Notes under the pieces: model-generated
Told to the model about the DNA's origin: nothing
What the model saw: the letters and a program-made list of their open reading frames with translations, nothing else
The model's database searches: none
Made by a program: the position numbers and the translations under genes
Source of the DNA: a virus
Length of the DNA stretch: 35,417 nt
IMG/VR virus record: IMGVR_UViG_3300028883_000537
Coordinates: 1 to 35,417 of that record
Strand: one strand, 5' to 3'
Shown here: one piece after another, positions 7,496-16,367 of the stretch
Numbering within the stretch: position 1 is the first letter of the stretch
Layout: each line of letters opens with the position of its first letter

Positions 7496-7664
7496 AAAAC
7501 ATAAAGATTCTTCAAATATTGGAGATATAATATTTTTATATATATGTATGGCGTTTGTTTTAATTGTATATATTATGATAATTTTGAAGCTTTGGGTTTT
7601 AGTATTTTTTTTAGTTTTAACTGTTATAGTTGGGATTATGTTTTATTCTGAGTGTGCGAAGTAA
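7485..7664 (+). CDS. 59-residue two-helix membrane protein
   Basis: The ATG has AAGGTGATTAAGT directly upstream. The short charged start MDEKKHKD is followed by two near-continuous hydrophobic helices (about 14-34 and 36-54). Its first codons resemble those of the gene at 7768, so the two starts derive from one duplication. Function unknown. Confidence 0.6.
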   Translation: MDEKKHKDSSNIGDIIFLYICMAFVLIVYIMIILKLWVLVFFLVLTVIVGIMFYSECAK

Positions 7665-7706
7665 TAAAAATATTTAAAAGGTAGTTAAAAAGGAGAATGA
7701 GAAGTA

Positions 7707-7772
7707 ATGGTTAAAAAAAAGAATACCATAGGTGTTGAAATTATAGAAAATAAAAAGGTGATTAAGTATTGA
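7707..7772 (+). pseudogene. 21-codon remnant of a duplicated gene tail
   Basis: The short frame MVKKKNTIG-VEIIENKKVIKY reproduces the C-terminal residues EIIENKKVIKY of the 78-residue membrane protein without its membrane part. It has an AAGGAGAATGAG site upstream, so it may still be translated, perhaps only as a leader coupled to the next gene. Confidence 0.5.
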
Positions 7773-7778
7773 TGAAAA
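7736..7778 (+). repeat. 43-base direct repeat, copy 2
   Basis: This is the second copy of the gene-tail, ribosome-binding-site and start segment. The single mismatch turns the ATG start of copy 1 into ATT. Confidence 0.9.
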
Positions 7779-7980
7779 GAAACTAAAAGCTGGTATCCAA
7801 AAAGTATTTTATATGATTGCGGATATTTTTGTTATGATAATATTCATAATCATATATTCAATTGGCTCATTGGTTGAGTATGTGAACAGACCAGCACAAA
7901 AAAATAAAGAAGAAACAAAGAAAGAAGTTAAGAAGGATACTAAAAAAGATGAATTGGACTTATCATTCACAATAGACTAG
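7768..7980 (+). CDS. Single-span membrane protein with an ATT start or a lost start
   Basis: The frame has one membrane helix at about residues 15-37 and a Lys/Glu-rich cytoplasmic tail (KEETKKEVKKDTKKDELD). No ATG, GTG or TTG lies near the good AAGGTGATTAAGT site; the codon in the right place is ATT. Initiation is therefore either at ATT (70 residues) or at the ATG at 7813, which has no ribosome-binding site and would trim the helix (55 residues). Its end overlaps the convergent minus-strand gene by 18 bases, closing the plus arm. Confidence 0.5.
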   Translation: MDEKKLKAGIQKVFYMIADIFVMIIFIIIYSIGSLVEYVNRPAQKNKEETKKEVKKDTKKDELDLSFTID

Positions 7981-9099
7981 CTGTGCATTCCTATTTTTTT
8001 GAATAGTATCACAGTCATCTATTCTTTTATCATTCAAATATGTAAGCACAATCCCACTCTTTTTATAATCTTGGGCGTGTCCAAACTGGTTTGTATCATA
8101 TCCTTTGAAGATTGCATAATAACCATAGCCCCATTGGATATTAAATTCAATATTTCTATCTAAACTCTCTGTGTACCCTACTGTAAGCAAGTCATCTAGG
8201 TTAGAGTTAGGTAGTGCAATTAGATTTACTGCACATGCAACCACAAAAAACAAAGTGAAGTAAATTATGAAGCACTTTTTAATAGCATTAGTATCATTTT
8301 CTATGTATTTAATTATGTTCAGAATCAAAAAAGGCACACACAGGAATATAAACTTATAATTCAGAACAGTTAATACACTTAATACCAAAACTACTACCCA
8401 GTTTTCCTTAATTCTGGATGGCTTGAGATATGCAAACCCAAGTGTTAGTATTAATAATCCATAAATTGGATAGTTCTCAGAGACTTTTAAGTTAGGCAAT
8501 ATAGATTGGTATAAGGTTGAATAGAAAGGTAGGATTGATGCAGTTGCTAGTCCGTACCAGAAGTGCTTGGTCATTATAAATATTATAGGTATAAGATAGA
8601 CTGTGAATCTCCATAAAAATACTGCAATTACCAAACTTGCAATGCTTAGCATTATGTTCTTATCCCATATCTTCTTTTTATTGTCTGAGACTTGGTATCT
8701 TGTTGCAAAGTAGATTGCAAGTAGCATGAATGGTAGCCCAAACAGGTCATCTTCTAGCCTAGCAAAGATAACAGAGAAGAAAGGGAAAGCCAGAAGAAAG
8801 AGCCCTGCTAGGTATCCAGTTTTTTTGAATCTAAGTCTTGCGGTCATTGAGAATATCACAGCACTGCATAGTGTTAGTACAAGCATAATAATTTTTATAA
8901 TATTAAAGTTAGCTGGTATTAAACTGAACACACCTGTAGCTAATGAAGTTGTTAATGGTAGTGTGTTTGTTATTCCATAAATATAGTTCATGAAATAGAA
9001 GCTATCCATCCCAGTTGGCACCGACCTAAGCCAGTAGACTGTGAAGAATATAGCTACTACTATGAATATGAACAAAAGCTCTTTATATATTCTTTTCAT
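7963..9099 (-). CDS. Polytopic GT-C-like membrane glycosyltransferase, possibly STT3/AglB-like
   Basis: The 378-residue product has about nine to eleven membrane helices. In the first outer loop TGMDSFYF places an Asp (residue 32) where GT-C enzymes carry their catalytic acid. A second loop has LEDD (about 115-118), like the second acidic motif of oligosaccharyltransferases. The C-terminal outer part contains QWGYGYY (about 322-328), reminiscent of the WWDYG motif of STT3/AglB. It is far shorter than AglB (usually over 600 residues). Known role of that family: transfer of lipid-linked glycan to Asn in NxS/T. A plain GT-C mannosyltransferase-like protein, or an unrelated membrane protein, remains possible. 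It is last in the minus arm. Confidence 0.5.
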   Translation of the reverse strand: MKRIYKELLFIFIVVAIFFTVYWLRSVPTGMDSFYFMNYIYGITNTLPLTTSLATGVFSLIPANFNIIKIIMLVLTLCSAVIFSMTARLRFKKTGYLAGLFLLAFPFFSVIFARLEDDLFGLPFMLLAIYFATRYQVSDNKKKIWDKNIMLSIASLVIAVFLWRFTVYLIPIIFIMTKHFWYGLATASILPFYSTLYQSILPNLKVSENYPIYGLLILTLGFAYLKPSRIKENWVVVLVLSVLTVLNYKFIFLCVPFLILNIIKYIENDTNAIKKCFIIYFTLFFVVACAVNLIALPNSNLDDLLTVGYTESLDRNIEFNIQWGYGYYAIFKGYDTNQFGHAQDYKKSGIVLTYLNDKRIDDCDTIQKNRNAQLVYCE

Positions 9100-9123
9100 T
9101 ACTTATCTTTATTTATTTTATTT

Positions 9124-9309
9124 TCATTTATATTTTTTATAGTCTTTTTCTGTTACTATTCTATAGCACTTATGTTTCTTTTTCCCAGTCCCATACTCAC
9201 CATAGATCATAAACCTTCGTCTACCATTTACCATCATGGACTTAGTCTTTATTTTTGTGTGTGGTACTATCACATTTTTTCTTAGCACTACTGAGTACAT
9301 CTTTACCAT
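9124..9309 (-). CDS. 61-residue basic protein
   Basis: The product is Lys/Arg-rich and probably beta-stranded (MVKMYSVVLRKNVIV...). GGAGATGATTAAGT precedes the ATG. The opening MYSVVLRK resembles the MYKVVLRK start of the 101-residue protein two genes upstream, so the two may share an N-terminal strand motif. It is one of a cluster of basic proteins that could coat DNA in the virion. Confidence 0.6.
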   Translation of the reverse strand: MVKMYSVVLRKNVIVPHTKIKTKSMMVNGRRRFMIYGEYGTGKKKHKCYRIVTEKDYKKYK

Positions 9310-9315
9310 ACTTAA

Positions 9316-9531
9316 TCATCTCCTTTTTTTTCCTTTATAATATGGTGCTTTATGCAAACCCATAATTATATCTTCTGGATTCAATCCTAGCTTTTTAGCT
9401 TGTTTTTCTAATGGTGTTAATTTTATATGATCATAACTACTTTTGTGTTTTTTAGTTAGATATACTATTTTTGTTTTGTATATGATTTTAGTAGCCCTTC
9501 TTTTTCTTGGTTTCTTTTTCTTATACACCAT
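9316..9531 (-). CDS. 71-residue very basic protein
   Basis: It has an extremely basic N-terminal half (VYKKKKPRKRRATK) and a shorter helical part (LTPLEKQAKKLGLNPEDII) ending in KGKKRR. That charge fits a nucleic-acid-condensing virion protein, as small basic DNA-binding proteins do in several archaeal viruses. A GGAGC-like site lies upstream. No family recognised. Confidence 0.6.
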   Translation of the reverse strand: MVYKKKKPRKRRATKIIYKTKIVYLTKKHKSSYDHIKLTPLEKQAKKLGLNPEDIIMGLHKAPYYKGKKRR

Positions 9532-9566
9532 TTATTCTCAGCTCCTATTTTTTTAATATATAATTA

Positions 9567-9872
9567 CTACATACTATTTTTTAAAAATCTTCTTTTTTGG
9601 CTAAAAAAGTTCTGTGTGTTAAGCATCATTTTTCTTGTGTACTTCCTAATTCTATTTCTTGGTTTGTACTTATTCTTGTTAGGATCATTAATGAAGTTAT
9701 AGCACTCGTTTGGCGTTTCAAAGCTCAAGAGTGGTTTATTATTCTCTGTGACTAACCACCTTTTGTGCCTTGCGAACTCAGATGTGAGTGAACTCTTATT
9801 TAGTCTATTTCTTTCAACACTACCTTTCGGATAGTTTAATGCTGTGAATTTTCTTAAAACTACCTTGTACAT
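9567..9872 (-). CDS. 101-residue basic protein
   Basis: AAGGTGAAAGACAA gives a clear start. The sequence MYKVVLRKFTALNYP opens like the 61-residue neighbour, and the C-terminal third is rich in Arg and Lys (RNRIRKYTRKMM). No membrane span. Probably part of the same basic-protein cluster; function unknown. Confidence 0.62.
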   Translation of the reverse strand: MYKVVLRKFTALNYPKGSVERNRLNKSSLTSEFARHKRWLVTENNKPLLSFETPNECYNFINDPNKNKYKPRNRIRKYTRKMMLNTQNFFSQKRRFLKNSM

Positions 9873-9902
9873 TTGTCTTTCACCTTTGTTATATTTAGCA
9901 AT

Positions 9903-10361
9903 CTAGAATCTGAAGAAATCAAATTCACTTTTTTTGTAACCCTTTCTCTTTTTTGTTTGCTGAGGGAATGTACTTTCCACCTTTTTGGTGAACTTAGCAT
10001 GTCCTCTTTTTAATTGCCTACCGATCTTTTTAAGTTGCCTCTTTCTTTTCTGGAATTTGTCCTCTAGCTTTTGTAGTCTAGCCTCACTTTCTTTATAGGA
10101 CTTGACTGTCTTTACTACACCCTTGATTGCACCCTTTCTTATCTTACCAAGTCTTGCCATTCTCCTGGCTTGTGCAACTGTGAGTGGTACTTTCTTTTGT
10201 TTTCTTTTTAGTTCTTTAATCTTTGCAGGATTAGTTGTACCATATAGCTTCATCCACAGCTTCTTTTTCATTTTTTCTTTTTTATCTTCCCAGGATTCAT
10301 ACTTCTTGGTTTCTTCTTTATACTCATCCTTTAAGTTTTTCCATTTTTGTATAATACCCAT
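9903..10361 (-). CDS. 152-residue Lys-rich coiled-coil protein
   Basis: It is almost wholly helical and highly charged, with heptad-like stretches (SEARLQKLEDKFQKRKRQLK) and a central basic segment (AQARRMARLGKIRKGAIKG). It starts after AAGGGTGAAAAGAA. Size and charge suit a DNA-binding or internal virion protein. There is no enzymatic motif. The neighbours on both sides are also basic. Confidence 0.65.
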   Translation of the reverse strand: MGIIQKWKNLKDEYKEETKKYESWEDKKEKMKKKLWMKLYGTTNPAKIKELKRKQKKVPLTVAQARRMARLGKIRKGAIKGVVKTVKSYKESEARLQKLEDKFQKRKRQLKKIGRQLKRGHAKFTKKVESTFPQQTKKRKGYKKSEFDFFRF

Positions 10362-10374
10362 TTCTTTTCACCCT

Positions 10375-10581
10375 TCATCCTTTAATTTGTTTAAACAGTT
10401 CCATTAATTCCTTAAATATTCTTTTATCTTTTCTATTTTGTTCTGATAACCATTTATTATGTAATGATGTGATTTTGCCAGAGAGATATTGCTTGGCTTT
10501 TATTGTATCATCTGGCATATCTTTAATTAAATCTTTAAGATAACTAAATCTTTTATCCCAGTATTTTTCTCTATTACCCAT
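10375..10581 (-). CDS. 68-residue hypothetical protein, likely leaderless
   Basis: The product is helical and charged (MGNREKYWDKRFSYLKDLIK...). There is no ribosome-binding site, but the TATA core upstream is placed so that transcription would begin at or next to the ATG, the pattern of leaderless archaeal mRNAs. It would be the first gene of the basic-protein unit. Confidence 0.58.
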   Translation of the reverse strand: MGNREKYWDKRFSYLKDLIKDMPDDTIKAKQYLSGKITSLHNKWLSEQNRKDKRIFKELMELFKQIKG

Positions 10582-10592
10582 ATATATCTGTA

Positions 10593-10614
10593 TTTATTTA
10601 TATTTAATTACCAC
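10593..10614 (-). promoter_or_regulatory. Promoter element shared with the capsid-like gene
   Basis: Read on the minus strand it contains GTGGTA followed by an AT-rich TATA core, TTAAATATAAATAAA. The 22 bases match those upstream of the 30228 gene at 21 positions, so both units are likely co-regulated. Confidence 0.65.
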
Positions 10615-10923
10615 TTATCTCTGGGCTGAATTGAATAACTTCATGACGAATATACCAATCCCTGCACCAAGCACCACTGCAATAATAGATAGAATTATCT
10701 TGAACACTTGTGTATTGCTCCAAGTTGACATCATACCTATTAATAATAACCCACCAAACATCATAACTAATGGTGCTGGGATATTCATATAGAACATAAA
10801 TATAACTAGACCAATCAATAGTATGAACCCAAACAATGCAAGTGACCCAGTTGCCATTGCACCGCTTTCAGTGAATATGCTTTCTAGAGATTTTGTAGCT
10901 AGTAATGTTAAGTTTAAAATCAT
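10615..10923 (-). CDS. 102-residue three-helix membrane protein
   Basis: Three hydrophobic segments lie at about residues 26-46, 48-65 and 74-94. The start overlaps the previous stop as ATGA, so translation is coupled to the 141-residue protein. Small helical membrane proteins next to the giant surface proteins are candidates for virion membrane components or fibre anchors. No family recognised. Confidence 0.65.
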   Translation of the reverse strand: MILNLTLLATKSLESIFTESGAMATGSLALFGFILLIGLVIFMFYMNIPAPLVMMFGGLLLIGMMSTWSNTQVFKIILSIIAVVLGAGIGIFVMKLFNSAQR

Positions 10924-11345
10924 GGTTTTGCTCCTGTAAACATGCTAACAATGTATGCAGCAAGATAGAATAATGCAACTACTTGGAATATACTAACCAA
11001 TCCAACAAGTAACCAAAGTATTAGCATTGGCAGTCCTATGTTAACAAGTATGGCTGTGTACCCAGCCACAAGCCCAAGTATGAGCTTTTTGAATGTTGAG
11101 TATTTTGAAACACCACTTTTGGCTTCAAATGTAGGTAGCTTATCATAATCATCAGTTGCCTCTGAGCTGCCTACTACTGTGTAATTTATATCTACTACTG
11201 ACTGCTGTGCTGCTAGTTCTCCTGGTGTCTGATCAATAATTTTCATTTTATCAATCCAAGTATCATCAGCTAGACCTAAGCCTAAGGTAACTATATTTAT
11301 TGCAAACAATATCATTGCAGCACCCATGATTGTTTTTAAGTCCAT
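10920..11345 (-). CDS. 141-residue membrane protein with a small exported domain
   Basis: An N-terminal helix (about 7-24) precedes a roughly 60-residue polar segment with an NYT sequon, then two long helices (about 85-107 and 110-134). It lies two bases after the giant surface gene and is coupled to the next one. It may form the membrane base of that surface protein. No family recognised. Confidence 0.65.
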   Translation of the reverse strand: MDLKTIMGAAMILFAINIVTLGLGLADDTWIDKMKIIDQTPGELAAQQSVVDINYTVVGSSEATDDYDKLPTFEAKSGVSKYSTFKKLILGLVAGYTAILVNIGLPMLILWLLVGLVSIFQVVALFYLAAYIVSMFTGAKP

Positions 11346-11347
11346 AC

Positions 11348-14300
11348 CTAATCACTTATCCTCTTACTCATCATAAAAAATGCAAATAACACACATAAGA
11401 TATACAAAAACTTACCTGTATCAAATCCAAACACAACCACACCAGTATCTAGCCAACCCAAGAACATAAATATCCCAAGTATAAATAACCCAAGGAATGT
11501 GGATGAAGTTATATCTAATGGCATACCAGATAGTCTAAGTCCAGCCACAAGCCCAACTGTGCATAATATTGCTAACAGTATTGAAAGCAAATGCCCAAAA
11601 TCATTTGGTATGTCTTTTAGTATTTTAAATAAATTTAAGCTCCCAGTAATTTGTAGAAATATTGTTTTCTTATATTGCTTAGATATACTATCACCATCAA
11701 TTATATAATTCACAGTTAGATAGATATCAGCTGTTGGGTAATTAGTATCTAAACTTGCACCTGCTAGTGTTTGGTCAATATCAATCATTACCCCTGTTTC
11801 ATTTACCACTACACTATCTATTAACATATCATTTTGGTATAGCTCAAGTGTGTATCCTGTCACCACATCTATGTTTGTTTTTATGTACCCACCTATATCA
11901 ATATCACTACCATATGTGTAATAATCCTCTGTCCCATTCAGGTCAACATTCATAATCAAGTAATTAGCAATAGGGTCTTCACCAATCAAGTTTAAGATTA
12001 AATAAAATGTGTCTGTTGACTCCCTAGGCACAATCTTGTAGATATTCTTTAGTGTGCCTTCATAATATAACTGTACATAGTATGATTCAAGTGGGTATGC
12101 ACTAAATGATACCTTACCAGTATCATCAGTTGTCTGTTGACTCACTAATGTGTAATTAGTATTAATGTATCTATAAATTTTCATATCAATTTCTGGCAAT
12201 GCTCGTTCAAACTCATCCACGACATATATCACAGGCACGACCCCGTCATCTTCTGTTAATAGGTAAGGCTGTAGGATATAACTGGATTCATAGTCAGAAC
12301 CAGTGGGCATCTTAAGTTCAAATATTCTAGGGATATATTCTCTATCTAATGGTGTTGCATTATAATCTGATATAATCACACTATAGCTCTGTGTAGTCCC
12401 TGGGAACATATTGAAAGTTATATTAGAATCAGTCACATTGGTATCGGATATATTTAGTAACCCACCAACTATCACATCATATGGGCTTATGTCCACTAGT
12501 GTGATTTCATCCTTAGGCTTAAGAACAGTGGTCTCTACCATTTGGTATATATGTTCTACTGAGCCAGTCCCATTAATATATAGGAACTGGTAATTGCCAT
12601 CTGTGTCTAAGTACATTGTGGTCAGTCCTGAGGCATCAGTTATTGCAAGGGAGGCATATGGCTGTAGCTGTATCATATCCCAAGCACACTTTTCAAACAC
12701 TTCTAGCTTGATTAGGTTATAACCCCTAGTAGATATGCATGTGGTTGGTGAGTTAGCACAGCCGTTTTGGTACTCAATATATGTTCCAGTCACTGGGCTA
12801 GACAACAAACCATTAGTATACTGTGATCTATAGTTAGCACCATCATTATCAAAAGTGATAGAGTATCTTTTCCCTGCAGTTAGCTCAGTTAACAATGGTA
12901 AAGCCACATAATCAAAATCAGTATTAATATCTAGTTCTAACAACAAGTCCTCAGTATCATAGTCATATAGATAGGCTTTAGTGTACTGAATCACCCCATC
13001 ATTCTCAAAATAAATCCTGTTCAAGTACACATCAGATAGCACCTCAAACTGCACACCGTCTATATTATTGGTTACTAGTTCAGTAGTATAGTTACTTGTC
13101 AATGATTCATCCACTAGCACCAAGTTGTTACCATTAATTTTCTGTGCGTATATATATCTGTTTGACCATAGCTCATCAGTTGCTGACTTACCAATAAATT
13201 CAATATAAGTGCCTTCATTAACTGGTAATAGTGCCATGTTTATATCGTGATTACTAAATAAAGATAGGTATGGATTGAACTGTCTTTGTGTGTGTGTGAC
13301 TGTGTCCCCTACCTTTCTTTCTACAGTTCCTGTAATTGGTTCAGTTATGTTATAATCCTCAAGCCATATTTCCATGTATCCATTCTCGTCAACTGGTAGG
13401 TACTGTGAATTGGTTGAGTCATAAACAATCACATTCCCATCAAGTGTATCACAGGTGTTCTCGTCAAAAAACTGAACTGTGAATCTTGAATAGTTTACAT
13501 CAAATGTATCATCCGACCAGAATGTATTCCCATCAACACTGATGTATGAATATAATGCCTGTCTAGTTAATGTATCTGGTAACGCAGTAGTTATTTTAAA
13601 TGTACTATCATTAAATTTATATTTATTAATTTTATTTTCTTCAACATATGTAATTATATTTGAGTTATAAATTATGTTTTGATAAAGATAGTTGGAATCA
13701 GTATTCACATTTATTTGTGTGTCCAAACTAATTGTATCACTTATAAAATTATAATCTAAAGAAATTATATCATCTAGGGTTTGTAAATATACTTGATTTT
13801 GATCTTCATTAACTGTCATAGCATATGTGGTCTCACCAATATTATAAGTTGTTATTGGTGTGGATGCTGATGCGAAGTTATTAACAAAATTAGTATCATA
13901 GTCATAAACACTAAGTGTATCTTTTACTAGGTTCAAAGCAAAAGCCCTATCATTATACTCATACAAATCCAAAAAGGCTTCTGATTTATTTGTAGTAGTT
14001 GTAACATTCACATCTGTGTCATAAGAATATAAAATCTTACTTACTGCATTATAATCTTTATAACTTATATAAAAACTATTCACATCAGGGTCATGCCAGA
14101 TATCGCTTGAATTGTATGCACTGGTTATTCCCTTTTGCCCATCTAACACAGTTGAATCCAAAGCAATCAGATCCTCAATTTTATAAAATATGAGTGCACC
14201 GTTAGACCAATTATTCTGTGAACTTGCGATGTAATTAAGGTCATTGGGTGTGGTGAAAACTTCAAGCCATGTGCAGTTATAATCAGCACCATAACTATAA

Positions 14301-16096
14301 ATCACATTACCAATATTATGGTTACCAGCTGAGTTTATATTATCATCAGTAACATCATATATATTAATTCCGTTCTGGTTGTTAGATAGGAATATATATT
14401 CATTACTACCATCGTTAAAGTAATCCACATTATGGACTGTATCGTTTGTATCTATTCTTGATAAAAAAATAAAGTCATTAGTAGTTGCATTATAATCATA
14501 AATTAAAACACAATTACCATCTATTAAATAATAATATGATGTATTAAGTATTTGAAAATAACTAGTAGGGTGTGTTGTATTATAATCTAACAAATCACCA
14601 GTAGTAAAGCTTGAACTTACTAGTTGTGTTTCAGTACCATCAAGTGAGTTAGTATCATTCACACCAAAGTTATAATCCTCAGTTCTATATAAATAATAAT
14701 TATAATCTATCATCCAATCATAATTAGTATTAGGAAACAAAAAACCTAGCTCATTCTCAGCTGGGTTGGTGATATCAGCATTGTACACATTGTTGCTTAT
14801 TGAAAAATTATCATCAGAGAATATTGTTTCTGATGAAATAAAATTTAAATCATAATAATCTACAACATCTATATTAGTTATATTTTGTGAGTATGATCTA
14901 TCAAACCAACCACCAGCTAGTGATGCACCACTCATAAAAAATATATGTGTATTTGAATATGGGAAAGATGGTGACATATCGTAAACATTCTGAAAAGAAG
15001 CACCATCGCTACCAGCTACAACATAATAATATTGTTGACTTAAACTTAGCGGTGGTGTGAATGTAGCAGTATCACCTACAAAACTTGTAGAATCTAATAA
15101 TGTTCCTGATGTATTATAGACATATACTTTTGTAGCTGTACATAAATTATTTTTATCTATACTTCTAATCATACTATCTTGAACACCAAGAATTTTAACA
15201 CCATTATATGTAGTATTACTACCATAGGTAGCTGATGGATAATTTGAACCAGTTTGAGTAAGAGTTATATATGATTTAATATATTTATTTACATCAACAA
15301 AACTATATATATCAGTGTATGTATTTCCATCTAACTCATGTGGTAATGCAAAATAATTAGTATCAACAGAAACAACATTTAGATATTGGTTCACATCCCA
15401 ATAAATTGGTGTTCCTGTTTCTAAGTTCTGGTCAGTATCTATTCCTAGGCTATATTTATAAACTAATTCTGAATTATAATCTGTGTCTGTGTAATCAAGT
15501 AGCCAATTATAATTATTCCAGTTATCACTTTTCCAATTATCCATTAGCAATTCGCCTTCTGCTAATGTTATACTTGCACCAGTTAGTGAAATTAGAATTG
15601 TTACTGTTGAGATGTCATTAATACTAATATCATTAAACTCAATTTCATTCCAACCAATATTAAGATAAGCCTTATTAGTTCTTTGAACCACATAATTTCC
15701 ATTACTATCTGTTAATCCAAGCTGTGCAGCATAATCAGTGTTATCAATTTTGGCAAGTACAGTGGCATCTTTAATGTATAAATAATAACTTATATCTTTA
15801 CCATATATATCAGAGACATATATATCTTTTTTTTGTGAATAAGAACTTGTACTTGTGCTTGTCTTTATTAAGTTAAGTGATGCATTATTAGTATAAAAGG
15901 TAGTTGTGTTTAAAGACACACTTAAGCCAGACAATGTAGCGTACCATCCATCAATAGTAGTACAATCATCTATAGCACCATCACCAATAACTAAAAGGTC
16001 TGATGGATTTGTAACTGTGTTTGTTGCAGAAACAAACCCACCTATAAATATTGCACTCATTAGTACTAATAATACTAACCAAACTTTGTATTTCAT
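11348..16096 (-). CDS. Giant secreted, membrane-anchored surface or fibre protein
   Basis: About 1582 residues. It has an N-terminal signal peptide (KVWLVLLVLMSAIFIGGFVSA), a very long Tyr/Asp/Asn/Thr-rich beta-type ectodomain, and three to four C-terminal membrane helices in the last 95 residues. The ectodomain has more than 30 NxS/T sequons and repeated modules of the form YDWMIDYNYYLYRTED...NDTNSLDGTE that also occur in the other giant protein. Known spindle-shaped archaeal viruses use very large proteins as terminal fibres for host attachment, and this one is well placed for that role. The ATG at 16096 is preferred over the GTG just before it, but the ribosome-binding site is ambiguous. 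Catalytic motifs were not seen. Confidence 0.82.
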   Translation of the reverse strand: MKYKVWLVLLVLMSAIFIGGFVSATNTVTNPSDLLVIGDGAIDDCTTIDGWYATLSGLSVSLNTTTFYTNNASLNLIKTSTSTSSYSQKKDIYVSDIYGKDISYYLYIKDATVLAKIDNTDYAAQLGLTDSNGNYVVQRTNKAYLNIGWNEIEFNDISINDISTVTILISLTGASITLAEGELLMDNWKSDNWNNYNWLLDYTDTDYNSELVYKYSLGIDTDQNLETGTPIYWDVNQYLNVVSVDTNYFALPHELDGNTYTDIYSFVDVNKYIKSYITLTQTGSNYPSATYGSNTTYNGVKILGVQDSMIRSIDKNNLCTATKVYVYNTSGTLLDSTSFVGDTATFTPPLSLSQQYYYVVAGSDGASFQNVYDMSPSFPYSNTHIFFMSGASLAGGWFDRSYSQNITNIDVVDYYDLNFISSETIFSDDNFSISNNVYNADITNPAENELGFLFPNTNYDWMIDYNYYLYRTEDYNFGVNDTNSLDGTETQLVSSSFTTGDLLDYNTTHPTSYFQILNTSYYYLIDGNCVLIYDYNATTNDFIFLSRIDTNDTVHNVDYFNDGSNEYIFLSNNQNGINIYDVTDDNINSAGNHNIGNVIYSYGADYNCTWLEVFTTPNDLNYIASSQNNWSNGALIFYKIEDLIALDSTVLDGQKGITSAYNSSDIWHDPDVNSFYISYKDYNAVSKILYSYDTDVNVTTTTNKSEAFLDLYEYNDRAFALNLVKDTLSVYDYDTNFVNNFASASTPITTYNIGETTYAMTVNEDQNQVYLQTLDDIISLDYNFISDTISLDTQINVNTDSNYLYQNIIYNSNIITYVEENKINKYKFNDSTFKITTALPDTLTRQALYSYISVDGNTFWSDDTFDVNYSRFTVQFFDENTCDTLDGNVIVYDSTNSQYLPVDENGYMEIWLEDYNITEPITGTVERKVGDTVTHTQRQFNPYLSLFSNHDINMALLPVNEGTYIEFIGKSATDELWSNRYIYAQKINGNNLVLVDESLTSNYTTELVTNNIDGVQFEVLSDVYLNRIYFENDGVIQYTKAYLYDYDTEDLLLELDINTDFDYVALPLLTELTAGKRYSITFDNDGANYRSQYTNGLLSSPVTGTYIEYQNGCANSPTTCISTRGYNLIKLEVFEKCAWDMIQLQPYASLAITDASGLTTMYLDTDGNYQFLYINGTGSVEHIYQMVETTVLKPKDEITLVDISPYDVIVGGLLNISDTNVTDSNITFNMFPGTTQSYSVIISDYNATPLDREYIPRIFELKMPTGSDYESSYILQPYLLTEDDGVVPVIYVVDEFERALPEIDMKIYRYINTNYTLVSQQTTDDTGKVSFSAYPLESYYVQLYYEGTLKNIYKIVPRESTDTFYLILNLIGEDPIANYLIMNVDLNGTEDYYTYGSDIDIGGYIKTNIDVVTGYTLELYQNDMLIDSVVVNETGVMIDIDQTLAGASLDTNYPTADIYLTVNYIIDGDSISKQYKKTIFLQITGSLNLFKILKDIPNDFGHLLSILLAILCTVGLVAGLRLSGMPLDITSSTFLGLFILGIFMFLGWLDTGVVVFGFDTGKFLYILCVLFAFFMMSKRISD

Positions 16097-16110
16097 CACA
16101 TCACATTTAT

Positions 16111-16341
16111 CTATTGTTGACCCCTAACCTTTTTAATATAACTTGCTAACCACATGTACACAACTAATGCTGGTAACAATGCAAATGCAAGATTAATCAA
16201 ACTAATGTATGGTGTGTTATCAGGGAATGGAATTGCAGCAGTGAATGGATTCCATATACTAAAGAATGCATAAAACATAATGTACACACCAATCAAGCTA
16301 AACAGGTCGGTAAAATCAAAACTACCTTTATCATTTTTCAT
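16111..16341 (-). CDS. 76-residue two-helix membrane protein
   Basis: Helices lie at about residues 12-34 and 48-66, with a basic C-terminus (YIKKVRGQQ). The second ATG is preferred because the AAAGGAG site is then eight bases away; the first ATG at 16347 is only two bases from it. It sits between the KPY-repeat protein and the giant surface protein. Function unknown. Confidence 0.6.
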   Translation of the reverse strand: MKNDKGSFDFTDLFSLIGVYIMFYAFFSIWNPFTAAIPFPDNTPYISLINLAFALLPALVVYMWLASYIKKVRGQQ

Positions 16342-16367
16342 GTTCATTTCTCCTTTATAAATAATAT

